Positions 1-10,460 of a stretch of DNA of 34,194 nt are shown here, piece after piece. The DNA is taken from contig NW_014577171.1 in assembly GCF_000485595.1 (NCBI RefSeq), positions 161,023 to 195,216 of the forward strand. The letters are read 5' to 3'. The notes beneath the pieces are model-generated. The model saw only the letters and a program-made list of their open reading frames with translations, did not search any database and had not been told where the DNA came from. A program made the position numbers and the translations under genes. Positions within the stretch are counted from its first letter, which is position 1. Every line of letters starts with the position of its first letter. This DNA comes from Priapulus caudatus (Eukaryota; Priapulida; Priapulimorpha; Priapulimorphida; Priapulidae).

Positions 1-41
<41 letters not shown>

Positions 42-891
42 CTACTCTTGCATTTTAAACGTGCGCGATACGCTCCCAGATTTCAATTCACCGCCGTTAT
101 CACATACGCATATCGCCTTCGAATTAGATGTGGGACGCAATTTAAGGTCAATCATCGTTTAGGTCGTGGCCCGAGTTATTTTCGTTCTAATTACCATGAC
201 GTCACCGCCCCCACGCGCCTGTGTTGTGTGCGTGTGTCTATTGTTCGTCATTCCGTTCTTGCTGGAGATCACGTGACGAGTTCATTCATACCCCCTCTAC
301 TGGATTGTTGAACAGGATGTTGACAAATTAGCGTCCACTCCTACGCAGTCAGAACATGTTTTTCTGTTTTTTTCTTCGCTTCTTCGCGGAAACGAGAGCC
401 CACCATTTCGAGACCCGTCATTTGGAAACGTCGTCGTTATAGGTGTTTAGCTAGCGAGGCAACATGGATGAAGCGTGCCATCGCGGGTTCATGTTGGTCG
501 GATCTGTTCTGCCGTGAACTTCTGGTGCTAGAGGGAGATCTTCCCGAGCGGCGTATACTCGGCAGCACAAGGACGACAATTTGAGAGAAATTACCTGAGA
601 AAATTGAAAGAGAAAAAGAAAAAAAGAGGGAGAAAAAAAACACCCGGTGAATTTTTTTTGCTACGGCACAATGCGATTGAGGCATAAAGTCACTGCTTAC
701 TATATTTAGACGTGATGATCTTGGTTCGAGACGTGGTACGTGGAGCATACGTGTGCGTTCGTGCGTGCCACCCTGCGGGGCGTATACGTGTGCGTGCGTG
801 CGTGCGTGCGTGCGTGCTTACACGCACGTGTTCGGCGTGCGTTTATAAACAGACATGAATAATTTTTAAAGTACGAAATCGACGAGGCATG
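1..891. repeat. 0.89 kb dispersed direct repeat, copy 1
   Basis: This block matches 8290-9171 in the same orientation about 8.28 kb away. Both start in an AG array, pass through CTCTTGCATTTTAA, share a long series of identical words (GCATATCGCCTTCGAATTAG, CTACGCAGTCAGAACATG, TGCTACGGCACA) and end at GTACGAAATCGAC. The copies differ mostly by single-base indels. Both keep a full CRE palindrome TGACGTCA (197-204 here) and an E-box CACGTG (270-275). A TGCG array lies at 781-818. The open frames here (48-311 plus, 437-748 minus) are not kept in the other copy, so I do not call a gene. The copy may extend beyond the left edge of the window. Confidence 0.85.
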
Positions 892-1224
892 GAGATTGCA
901 GTGGTGTTGTTTTTCCAGCTACGCTTACTATTAGGGATGGTAATGCCTCAACTAACCGTGCTAAAATTGTTACAGTAAATACGGCCTCTGATTCGGCCAC
1001 TGTCGTCATTGCTATATTTGCTTTGCTAGCGTTCCAGCTACTATTGCGGCTGCTGCTTCCGCTGCTGCTGCTGCTGCTGTTACAGCTAGTCGCCAATGTC
1101 TGCCCAGTATTGACAGCGCCATAGAGTCAATTGAATTTCAATTTATATACCATTACTTTCCACCTGATGTGTGCGTAGACACAGAATCGGCTGCCTCTGG
1201 CGGAGCTGATGAAGAGAAAGGCAG
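892..1224. other. Unique spacer, no gene recognised
   Basis: Mixed-composition sequence with a short CTG run around 1045-1085. The minus-strand frame at 866-1096 is a serine/asparagine-rich reading of that CTG run and shows no recognisable domain. Confidence 0.5.
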
Positions 1225-1376
1225 TATGTGCGTGCGTGTGTGCGTGCGTGTATGCGTGTGTGCATTCATTCGTCGTGTGTGTGTGTGTATGAATGTCTGA
1301 GAGAGAGAGATAGGCAGAAAGAAAGACAGACAAAGAGAGACAGAGAGAGAGAAAGAGAGAGACAGAAAGAGAAACA
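1225..1376. repeat. Compound GT/GTGC then GA microsatellite
   Basis: GTGC/GT repeats (about 1228-1290) switch directly to GA/GACA repeats (about 1298-1375). The His/Thr and Leu/Ser frames over it are microsatellite translations. Confidence 0.9.
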
Positions 1377-1778
1377 TTGAAATTGAATTTCAGCGCACGT
1401 TGTCTCGTTTCTGACTATACTATTTTCCTTTCGATTCGCGCGGCGCACGTGCTTCAAACCGAGAGAAGCCTGCAATGATTTACTGACGACGTATATCTAT
1501 AAATCATGCGCGCACGTATGCAAACATTGACGCGTTCTTCACGTTTCACATCATCGTGCGGCTGTACCGCACCGCAGCGCCTGCCATTTACTCTGCCGAC
1601 GACGTCGTCCGTCGTCGATCCCCGCATCCGAACGCAACTCACTGTTTGACATTCTGTATCCGATGACGTAGAATTAATCGCTCTGTGTGTTTGATTACCT
1701 GGCGGAACCTTGGCGGAGTGCATTACCCGAGCCAATCGTCGAGCATTTAACCCTAAAAATATCCACTTGTCTAGCCAT
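1377..1778. other. Unique spacer, no gene recognised
   Basis: CpG-rich sequence of mixed composition. A minus-strand frame of 93 codons (1454-1735) has no motif I recognise and no repeat copy to compare against; treated as chance. Confidence 0.5.
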
Positions 1779-2131
1779 CGGACAATCCAACATCAGGCAA
1801 CCCCATATTCGCCGATCCCATATTAAACAATCCTATATCATGCAAGCCTATATTGAACTGTAGTGGGCAATTCTATATTGGACTATTAGACAAACCTATA
1901 TTGGTCAAACATATTGGACAGTCCTATTTTTGACTAATCCACATTGGACAATCTTCCAAATGCAATACTATATTGAACAGTTCTCTATTGTACAATCCTT
2001 TATTGGGCAATTCTATATTAGACAATCCTATAAGAACAATCTTTATTGAACAGTCGCATATTGAAAATACTATATTGGTCATTCAGATATTAGACAATCC
2101 CGCACTGGACAATCACATATTGGACAATCTC
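1779..2131. repeat. 15-bp minisatellite, about two dozen degenerate units
   Basis: Units read approximately GACAATCCTATATTG, with GACAATC and ATATTG as the best-kept halves; examples lie at 2092-2106, 2107-2121 and 1988-2032. A few units are shortened or lengthened by 1-3 bases. Because 15 is a multiple of three, one frame reads as a pentapeptide repeat (Ile-Leu-Asp-Asn-Pro type) from about 1973, but that frame starts from TTG and runs into a cysteine-rich trinucleotide reading. I take it as a DNA repeat, not a protein repeat. Confidence 0.85.
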
Positions 2132-2574
2132 GTGGCTGCACATAGTCAGTTAGACAAACAGACGCGTAACAGAACGCGGCATGCGCACTTGTTTATCCGG
2201 ATCTCTGACAATTATATCATCAGATTCTGTTGTTCATCTTTTTCCGGCCGCTCCTCAGAGAGGGCAAGAGTCGTGAACCCGTCTTACACAAGCAATGCCT
2301 TCGCCATGGGAGGAGGCCCTAAAGAGATCACGGGGAGTCGTGTAGGCGCTTACGTGGTGGTCAGAGCAGCTCATCGGTGTTGTAATATTGGGGCGTCTGT
2401 ACATGCAGTGATGAGCGCACACCCGCGCGCGGGGGAAGGAGGTGGACCTAGCTGCAGGACCACCCACACGCGCCCCGGCGCTCCCACGCATGCGGCATGC
2501 AGTGACAACTGCATAATATGTAATATTATTCGTGTCAGCGGAAGCGGAGTGTCAAATACGACGGACGTGCAGCG
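2132..2574. other. Unique spacer, no gene recognised
   Basis: GC-mixed sequence with CpG-rich patches around 2430-2490. Nothing coding recognised on either strand. Confidence 0.5.
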
Positions 2575-2788
2575 TTGTGATGCTGCTGTTGCTGGCTGCT
2601 GCTGTTGCCGTCGTTGCTGTTTTTGCTGTTGTTGTTGTCGTTGTTGCTAATATACTGCTGCTGCTGTTGCTGTTGCTATCGTTGATATGTTGTTGTTGTT
2701 GTTGTTGTTGCTATTATACTGCTGCTGCTTCTGCTGTTGATATTGATGTTGTTGTTGCTACTATACTGCCGCTGCTGCTGCTGTTGTT

Positions 2789-2827
<39 letters not shown>

Positions 2828-2877
2828 GCTGTTGTTGTTGTTGTTGTTGTTGTTGCTGCTGCTGCTGTTGTTGTGTA
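2575..2877. repeat. CTG/GTT trinucleotide array
   Basis: About 300 bp of mixed CTG, GTT and GTC triplets. Poly-Leu, poly-Cys and poly-Asn frames in this region are frame-dependent readings of the array. Confidence 0.95.
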
Positions 2878-2995
2878 CGGCGCAAGTACCGACTGAATGA
2901 ACAGAACATCGCACGAACGGACAGACTGATGATCAAGAAACGCCCGCTAGCAGTTCTTGTGGCGGCCAGGACAGGAAACCAGGCCTGAAGACCAG

Positions 2996-3686
2996 GGGCC
3001 CGTTGTCAGAAACAAAATTAGTCTTAACATTAGTCTTAACATTAACTTCCACTCGTTAACCATTGACAGAAACATCGTAATGTTACGAGAACGAAAAATC
3101 CTCGCAAATATATCCGCCCAGACCCTCTCGTAACATTAATATTAAGTTGAAAATAACACATTTACACTACGAATTACAATTATAGTGATATTATATTTTA
3201 TAATAATGAATAAAATGTGTGTTTTTCTTGAAAAACACGTCAAAATCATTAATTATCTACCGCTAATAAAACAAAACAATACATTTACAAATGGCGTATG
3301 ACATTTGTTCTCTTGTTTTAAATGTTTACCATGCTTGCCACAACTCTCGCGTCTCGCATTACAGTGTAAGAATTTGTCTTGTTGTGCAGAATAAATTCAT
3401 GACCACGTCATTTTTCCTCAAATATTATTTATATGTGGTTAGCCATCATAATATGGATAAATTACTGTGATGTAGAATAAATGTGTATGAATTTGAATTT
3501 TGTGATCGATTTTCATCCAATCAGCAGCCTTGTGACATAAAATTATGAAGTTCCTGTTATCGTGAGTTTGCTCGTAGCTACGATGTGTTTCTGTCAACGC
3601 TACTCTCGTAGCATTAACATTAGTCGTAAGTGTTATCGTAGCATTGACATTAGCATTAACTTTACGATGTTTCTGACAACGGGCCC
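2996..3686. mobile_element. Non-autonomous TIR element (MITE-like), 691 bp
   Basis: Perfect 18-bp terminal inverted repeats: GGGCCCGTTGTCAGAAAC at 2996-3013 and its reverse complement at 3669-3686. The flanks carry a 3-bp direct duplication CAG (2993-2995 and 3687-3689). Subterminal sequence repeats TTAGTCTTAACATTA motifs. A second, inner inverted pair (GACAGAAACATCGTAA near 3065 versus TACGATGTGTTTCTGTCAA near 3577-3597) suggests a nested or internally duplicated terminus. The body is AT-rich and contains no transposase frame. The 3-bp duplication is like PIF/Harbinger, but CAG is not that superfamily's usual TWA, so the superfamily is left open. Confidence 0.9.
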
Positions 3687-3689
3687 CAG

Positions 3690-4160
3690 AACTCCATTGT
3701 CAGAAATATCATAAATAATGAAAATATTATTAATCAAAAATATCCAACCTATTGAAGTGAAGTGTAATGCAAAGCTTACGCCATTTTAGCCTCATTTTTT
3801 ACCCGTAACTAAGTAAAGACCAGTGAATCGAAGCTCCTACTGGTGAAATCCACAGCTGTTGGGCCTTACTGGTGATAAAGCTTGCTAACTATTGAAGCTC
3901 TACAGGTGGTACACTACAGCCACCACTAATGCGCGCCGCTCATGTTACAGCTTGATCTATGTTTAATTCGATTCATGTTGTCTCTGGCCGTCTAAGAAAC
4001 AGTATAGCGGGAGGCAGACGGCGAAGGTTCCTGCGTATTTCTGCATGCTTCCCGTCGTCCGTATACGGCTGCATTTATTCATCAAACAATGCGATTTACG
4101 TCGCATAACGCGAAAAAGAAAATATAAATTTTTAAATCTGAAATCTTCATTGCAGTTCGG
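3690..4160. other. AT-rich unique spacer
   Basis: No gene or recognised RNA. It begins with a short AT-rich stretch containing a TIR-like fragment (ATTGTCAGAAAT, about 3696-3707), possibly a remnant of another TIR-element end. Otherwise unremarkable. Confidence 0.4.
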
Positions 4161-4185
4161 CTTACCAGCGGTGATCCACGCGGGC

Positions 4186-4394
4186 GGCGACGCAAGGGTG
4201 CGTCATGCGCATGCCTGACGCACGATGATTGACGCGCGGGTGCGTCACATGCTTAACGCACGATCTCTGACGCAGGGGCACTAATGCACGATTTCTGACG
4301 CAGGGATGCGGCACATACCTGACGCACGGCTGCGTCACATTCCTGCCGCACGATGCCTGACGCACGGCTGCGTTACACGGCTGCCGCACGGGCG
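4186..4394. repeat. CpG-rich minisatellite (24-bp and 14-bp unit mixture)
   Basis: Units of TGACGCACGGCTGCGTCACA type (24 bp with spacer) alternate irregularly with 14-bp units of TGCCGCACGATGCC type. GACGCA...TGCGTC makes most 24-bp units partly self-complementary. Frames on both strands (4162-4389 minus, 4306-4518 plus) are repeat translations. Confidence 0.8.
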
Positions 4395-4915
4395 CGCGCG
4401 CGACCTTTCTAAATCACGTGCAGCTTCCGTCACGGCTCGCCCGCCCGCCTCCGCACCTCCCGCCATTATTATACAGAGCCCAATTGATCGGCTCCCACTA
4501 ATAGGGTTATTGAACTAGGATTGCAAGGGCACGGCGGCAGCTGCCGCGCGTCCGGCTCGCCGACGACGCGGCCGTAAAAGCTCAGTTTTACACGCGCGCA
4601 CGGGGCCGTGTAACGCAACCGTGGCGACATCTGGCCGGGTTCTCAGCTGCGTGGGTTTCCACCGCGTCATCGGAGCGGAGCAATCACGTCATCTGCCGCT
4701 GTTTACCTCGTAAACACGGTCGTGCACGGCCCGACGTCGCTCCACCATCGAGCGATGATGCTAGCAGTTGTAGTAGCAGTTACGCAGTGGTTATCGTCGG
4801 TGATCATAACGCTGCTAAAACGTGCATAGAGGAGAGAGATCGTTCCGCGGTGATCACCGATCCAGCAAAATCTAATTATTTACGTTTGTTTGTATATTGT
4901 GATATTATCTGTGCC

Positions 4916-4917
<2 letters not shown>
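4395..4917. other. CpG-rich unique region, no gene recognised
   Basis: High CpG density, with CRE-half-like CACGTCA (about 4685) and TCGCTCCACCATCGAGCGA (about 4737-4755, partly self-complementary). It could be a CpG-island-like regulatory segment, but I see no coding frame attached to it. Confidence 0.3.

Positions 4918-4995
<78 letters not shown>
4918..4995. repeat. CT microsatellite
   Basis: Nearly pure CT dinucleotide array of about 75 bp. Confidence 0.95.
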
Positions 4996-4997
<2 letters not shown>

Positions 4998-5055
4998 ATC
5001 AGAGTCGTCCAAGGTAGAGGCGGTACGTTCAAATAGTAGGCGTGCAACCGCTGGT

Positions 5056-5305
5056 ACTGTTCTCACTGCTACTGCTACTGTTGGTGTTGATAATGCTACT
5101 ACAAGTTCTGCTGCTGCTGCTGTCGTTGCTGTTGTTGTGATTGTTGCTGCTACTGCTGCTGTTACTACTGCTGCTGTTACTGCAGCTGCTGTTACTGCTG
5201 CTGCTGTTACTGCTGCTGCTGTTGCTGCTGCTGCTGTTGCTGCTGCTTCTGTTGTTGTTGCTGTTGCTGTTGTTGTTGTTGCTGCTGCTACTGCTGCACT
5301 ATACA
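5056..5305. repeat. CTG/GTT/ACT trinucleotide array
   Basis: About 250 bp of CTG-dominated triplets with GTT and ACT variants. Poly-Ala/Val and poly-Leu frames are readings of the array. Confidence 0.95.
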
Positions 5306-5504
5306 GCAGCGGTAAATAAGAGTCTTATACTGCCTCCGCGCTTATCTTACACGGCTCGTCATATATACAATCATGTAATCAATGGACAACGCTCATCATT
5401 TCCTGCTCCTCCCCCCCTCCCCTCCCCGGGGCGATACAGTGATTCGAGATCAAAGAGTCAGACGACTGCCTTGCGAGATCGTGTTAGCATCGTATCAATA
5501 TATT

Positions 5505-5592
5505 GGTGCGTGCGTGTGTGTGTGTGTGCGAGTATGTATGTGTTAGTGTGGTTCATGTGAGTGTGTGCGTGTGTGTGTGGGTGCGTGTATTT
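5505..5592. repeat. GT/GTGC microsatellite
   Basis: GT repeats with interspersed GC and AT units. The preceding 5306-5504 and following 5593-5832 are unique sequence with no recognised gene. Confidence 0.85.
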
Positions 5593-5832
5593 TATATCGT
5601 ATTTATTTCGCTTGATAGGAGATTTATTACGTTTTAGTAATGAATAAAGATCCCGTTTATCGCATGTCGATCCTCGCACTGCAACATATGTAGTCGTGAA
5701 CATTGCATTGCATTAGGAGATGACACAGGCAGAAACAGTCGTCAGCTGAGAAGAAGTCTCGACAGAATATTCGTTAGGGTATTAATCGATATCCCGATTG
5801 TCAGTAGATGCATAATTATATTAACCCGGCTG

Positions 5833-6056
5833 TCACACACACACACACACACACCCACACACACAACACACACCACACACACACACACCCACACACACAC
5901 ACGCGGCGCCGTGCGCGCGCGCGCGCGCACACACACAACACACACACACACACACACACACACACCACCTCCGCGGCGCTCGCACTGTCACCCACACAAA
6001 CAAACAAACACACACGCAAACAAACAAAGAAACAAACAAATATACACGCACACAAG
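5833..6056. repeat. CA array with CG core, then CAAA repeats
   Basis: CA repeats interrupted at about 5903-5930 by a GGCGCC plus (GC)n core, then CA again, then CAAA tetranucleotides (about 5995-6040). Alternating purine-pyrimidine sequence throughout, a potential Z-DNA former. Confidence 0.95.
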
Positions 6057-6060
6057 AGGA

Positions 6061-6620
6061 GGAGACGTATATATTATATAATATATTATAACATATTTTT
6101 ACGCGATATATATATTCTAATATATATACTTTAAAAAGAAGCGGATGACGCTGTATGCATTGCATGTAGCCTCGGGTGTCGGATGATGATGAGCAGCAGT
6201 CATGCATGCAAGCATTGCTTGCTGGTCGTGTCAGAACGTTAGCATCGCTATTCGAGCGACTTCGAACAGGCGGTTGGAGAGAGCAACAGAACGCGGTTAT
6301 TTATTCATATTTTATTTGACAACACGTTTTGTCGTACTATCGGCAGTAGCTTTCCCGTACGCCGTACGTATCCGTTACGTCGTACGTACCCCGTACGTCG
6401 CACTTCCCCTTACGCGTACGTCCCCCGTACATCGGCCGTGCATGCGTTAGTGCTGAACGACGCATGAACGACAGTTCATGATTGCTTACAACGAACCACG
6501 GGACGTATTGCGGGAGTGCCGTGTACGGGTTTCGTTTCCTCTCGGCCTTGCACAATCTGATGCTGAAGCCGCATTATGTAAGAAGACGCTGATTCTTTTC
6601 CTACGCGATGCTGCGTTGCC
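6061..6620. other. Unique spacer with TA-rich patch and GTACG repeats
   Basis: A TA-rich patch (6065-6128) is followed by unique sequence and a short tandem of CGTACGTCCCC-like units (about 6353-6430) built on the palindrome CGTACG. No gene recognised. Confidence 0.5.
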
Positions 6621-6910
6621 GTTGTGTGTGTTGGCGCGCGCGCGCGGCGCGCGTGTTGTGTGTGTGTGGTGTGTGTTGTGTGTTTGATGTGCGCGCGCGC
6701 GCGCAGCGCGTGTGTGTGTGTGTGTGTGTGTGGTGTGTGTGTGTGTGTGTTGGTGTTGGCCTGGCGTGTGTGTGTGTGCGCTGTGTTTGCGTGCATGTGC
6801 GTGTGCGTGTGTGTGTTGTGTGGTGTTGTGTTGTGTGTGTGTGTGTGTGTGTGTGTGTGTCGTGCTTGTGTGCTGCTGGTGGTGCGTGTGTGTGCGTGCA
6901 GTGCGTGTGC

Positions 6911-6946
<36 letters not shown>

Positions 6947-7160
6947 TGTAGTGTGTGTGTGTGTTGTGTGGTCTGGATGTATGTGTGAGCGGTGTGGCCT
7001 GCGTGTGTGTGTGTGTGCGTGTGATGTGGTGCATGTGCGTGTGCGTGTGTGTGTGTGTGTGTGTTGTGTGTGTGTGGTGTGTGTAGTGTGTGTGTGGTGT
7101 GTGTTGTGTGTGTTGTGTGTGTGTGTGTGTGTGTGTGTGTAGTGCGTGTGCGCGTGCGGC
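6621..7160. repeat. Long GT array with CG cores
   Basis: About 540 bp of GT/GTGC repeats; (GC)n cores lie at about 6632-6652 and 6689-6711. The long His/Thr and Cys/Val frames on both strands (up to 283 codons) are readings of this array. Confidence 0.97.
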
Positions 7161-8079
7161 GTACTGCGACGTGTGGGCACACACTCACCTGTGCGGCCCC
7201 CACACACGCTGTCCGCCCGCATACAGTTTGAAGGCCGATATTCGTAGCGTGTAGGCTCTCGTTTTCCCGGAGCCCGTCCTGGAGGGGGTATCCGCAAAGG
7301 CCAGCATGAGTGCGCATGCACAGACATTGGCTTGGACCAGTCTACGCTACGGTATGCTATGTCAAGGAAGTTATAGCCTTAATGCTAACAACGTAACCGT
7401 AATCAGCGGTTCAAAGAGATTTGCCACCTTTAATCCGCAGCGTGGCCCGCGGGCGGGCGCCGAACAAATCCCGGCATGCCATTCTCGCAAATCCCCGCAC
7501 GCGCGAGCCTGCGCCGCCAGCTGAGCGCAATAGTTAGTAGAGGCAGTCAGCGTTTCCCGACGCGAACCCTGACCCCCCTCTCCCGCGTCCGCGCGCGCGC
7601 GCACGCGTCCACCGGGCCCTTGCTCTGCCCCTGCATGCACAGCACTGCTATATCACCCGTTCCTCCTCACCGCGCTGACGTCACTGAACACGCCGCCGAT
7701 GAATAAGGTGCAGCGCGGGAAGTAAACAGCGATGCGAAGACATCTCACGGGTCTCGCGCGATCGCCGTGTATAATAGGCAGGGTGGAAGGGCAGGAGAGG
7801 AGGAGGTTGTGGTTAAGCATGACGCGCGAGCTATTTTTTCCTAGCACACACGCACGCAGCGCACGGAAACGCACGCACGCGGGGGCGCAACGCATACCAC
7901 AGAACGCATGTAAGCCACACACGCTCAAGCATGCGCGGTCGCCATAATAGCAGTCACGTACAACGTCGACACGCGATTGCGTAAGAGGCTGCGGAATGCA
8001 TCTATTCCATAGATGACGTCGTATAAAAATTCATACAACGCTGTTTAAGTTGCTGTACGAGAACGGAGAGGAGAGACCA
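7161..8079. other. CpG-rich unique region with CRE
   Basis: CpG-rich, non-repetitive on this window's evidence. It contains a full CRE palindrome TGACGTCA (7676-7683), GC-rich patches (7440-7620) and a TATAAAAA motif (about 8021-8028) shortly after another ACGTC. This resembles a promoter-like region, but no convincing downstream exon is visible because an AG array follows at once. Confidence 0.3.
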
Positions 8080-8217
8080 CAAATAGCGGAGAGAGAGAGA
8101 GCTGAGAGAGATAGAGAGAGAGAGAGGAGAGAGAGATGAGAAGAGAGGAGAAGATGTTAAGAGAGAAAGTGAATGTGTGGAGAGGAAAAGTGGTTGTGTG
8201 TGAAACGAGAGAGGAGA

Positions 8218-8264
<47 letters not shown>

Positions 8265-8296
8265 GAAGAGACAGAGGAGAAGAGAGATAGAGAGAG

Positions 8297-8327
<31 letters not shown>
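8080..8327. repeat. AG microsatellite
   Basis: AG/GAGAA repeats with a less pure centre (8150-8215). This array leads directly into the second copy of the 0.89 kb repeat, just as an AG array precedes the first copy at 1-42. Confidence 0.95.
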
Positions 8328-8329
<2 letters not shown>

Positions 8330-9171
8330 CTACTCTTGCATTTTAACGTGCGCGATTCGCGCTCCCGATATCACCGGCGTTATCATCACCATAGCATATC
8401 GCCTTCGAATTAGATGGGACGCAAATTTAAGGTCAATCATCGTTTAGGTCGTGCGCCGGAGTATTCGTTCTAATTACCATGACGTCACCGCACCCCCGCT
8501 GCTTGTGTGCGTGTGTGGTTTGTTTCGTATTCCGTTGCTTGCATGAGATCACGTGAGAGTTTCGATTCATACCCCCTCTATGGATTGTTAACAGGATTAG
8601 CGCACTCCTACGCAGTCAGAACATGTTTTTCTGTTTTTTTCTTCGCTTCTTCGCGGAAACGAGAGCCCAACATTTCTCGAACCCGTCATTGAAACGTCCG
8701 TGCTTATAGGTGTTTAGCTAGCGAGGCATATGATGAGGTGCATCGCCGGGTTCATGTTGGTCGGATGTGTTCGTATGCGTGAACTTGCTGGTGCTAGAGG
8801 GGAGATCTTCCCTGAGCGGCGTATACTCGCAGCCAAGGACACAATTTGCGAAGAATTACTGAGAAAATGATAAAGAAGAATAAAAAAGAGGGAGAAAAAA
8901 ACACCCGGTAATATTTTTTTGCTACGGCACATCGATTGAGCGCATAAAAGTCACTGTTAGCTATATTAGACGTGGATATCTTGGTTGCGAGACTGGTTCA
9001 CAATGCTAGGGCGTACGTGTGTCGTTCGTGCGTGCTAACCTGCGGGCGTATACGTGCTGCGTGCAGTGCGTGCGTGCGTGCGTGCTGTGGTGCCTACCCG
9101 CGACGGTGTTCGGTGCGATGCGTTTAAACAGACATTAATAATTTTAAAGTACGAAATCGACAGCCGCATGG
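8290..9171. repeat. 0.89 kb dispersed direct repeat, copy 2
   Basis: Second copy of the block at 1-891, same orientation. Its CRE (8480-8487) and CACGTG E-box (8550-8555) occupy the same relative positions, and the TGCG array recurs at about 9060-9085. Similarity stops after the shared GTACGAAATCGAC; beyond it copy 1 continues into GC-mixed sequence and copy 2 into a GT array. I found no transposon termini or target duplication, so the mechanism of duplication is open. Confidence 0.85.
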
Positions 9172-9184
9172 TTGGGAATTCTTG

Positions 9185-9335
9185 TTATGGCGTATGATGT
9201 GTGGTGGTGGTGTGTAAGTGATGTTGTGGTGTGTGATCCACTCCGGTCTGCCGTCACCGCTCGTGGTGTGTGTGTTTGTGTGTGTGTGGTGTGTGTGTGT
9301 GTCGTGTGTGTGTGTGTGGTGGGGTGGGGGGGGAT
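9185..9335. repeat. GT microsatellite, interrupted
   Basis: GTGGT and GT repeats, with a unique interruption at about 9233-9265, ending in a G run. Confidence 0.85.
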
Positions 9336-10256
9336 TGTATCGATACTGTTTATTGCACAGTCAATTGCAGTCTGCTAGCTATATAGCTGTAAATACCACC
9401 CGCTAGATGAGATCAGCTCTGAGAGCAATCTGTTACTACTGCTATTAGCCCATTAGCAACACGCCGCATCTCTGTTACCCGTCAAAGAGAAGTAACACGG
9501 GGATGAATGTACGTATGTTGCTCAGCGCGTGCGTGCGTGCGTGCGTAAAGCGGGTGAGTGAGTGAGTGCGTGAGAGATTTCAATATAAACGTCATGAATG
9601 GACGGCTCAGAGGAAAATCTATAACGTAAATAGGTGTATAATTATGAGGAAAGGCGGTCGAGGAAGGGCTGTTGCTCGGATTTTTGCACTGATGTTATTG
9701 TTAATGGCGCGTTTCGCAGTCGAACACGACACCGATCGTCTGCGCTCTTTTACAGCCTAGAATTAAATCAGGGGCTTACACCTAGCATTATTATTCAATT
9801 CGAATTATTAGTTAATATAGCTAATCAGAACTAATGAGTTACTAATTCCGGAAGGTAATCACAAAAGAAAATACTCTGCAGACAAATACTCGATACGCGT
9901 ATAGTAGACTCGTGGTGATGTACTCGATGAAACTCGCTGAATCATTTCCTGCCTGTTAATCAGCTGTACAGGGTATATTTAAAATTCGAACGTGACTTCT
10001 TATCTTTAGATTCTGTGAAATACCTGTTTAGACAGGAGGGTAGCGCTTCCAGGAACAAGCGCGACCAGCGAGCTAACTACGTTTGCGTTATGCGACCAGC
10101 GAGCTTATGCGTTTGTTATGTTGCGTAACGCACGAGCGTATATATCACACATCGTCATCCACCGCTACGTATCACAGACCCGCCCGCTGGCACGGACGAA
10201 AACTCGCACAGTTATCGCTCGCTTAAACGAGTGCGACGAGCAAGTGCGTTACAAGA
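9336..10256. other. Unique spacer, no gene recognised
   Basis: Mixed sequence. A plus-strand frame at 9566-9760 has no recognisable domain. A 31-bp tandem duplication (GCGACCAGCGAGCT at 10061 and 10092) is present. Confidence 0.45.
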
Positions 10257-10259
10257 CAG

Positions 10260-10457
10260 GGGCCCGTTGTCAGAAACAAAATAAACTGTCATAAAATAAT
10301 TAGCCTTAGCATTAATTTTTTTCTCGTAGACCGGACCTCTATATATACACTGCATGCGAGAAACTTGTAACTTTGCCATGTTTCTGTCAACGGTCTATAG
10401 GTAGAAGTTAGTGTTAAGACAAACGTTAAGACTAATTTAGTTTCTAACAATGAGCCC
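10260..10457. mobile_element. Non-autonomous TIR element, short relative of the 2996-3686 element
   Basis: The left end GGGCCCGTTGTCAGAAAC (10260-10277) is identical to the left TIR of the 691-bp element. The right end GTTTCTAACAATGAGCCC (10440-10457) is its reverse complement with a few changes. It is again flanked by CAG (10257-10259 and 10458-10460). TTAAGACTAATTTAG next to the right end mirrors the subterminal TTAGTCTTAAC motif of the longer copy. It is internally deleted relative to that copy and carries no coding sequence. Confidence 0.88.
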
Positions 10458-10460
10458 CAG

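Noticed and set aside
1973-2650. 225-codon frame with an Ile-Leu-Asp-Asn pentapeptide repeat
   Set aside because: Non-ATG start, derived from a 15-bp minisatellite, and continues into a poly-Cys trinucleotide reading.
6476-7327. Long open frames (up to 283 codons, His/Thr-rich or Cys/Val-rich)
   Set aside because: They are translations of the GT/CA array in several frames and on both strands at once; no domain or codon pattern.
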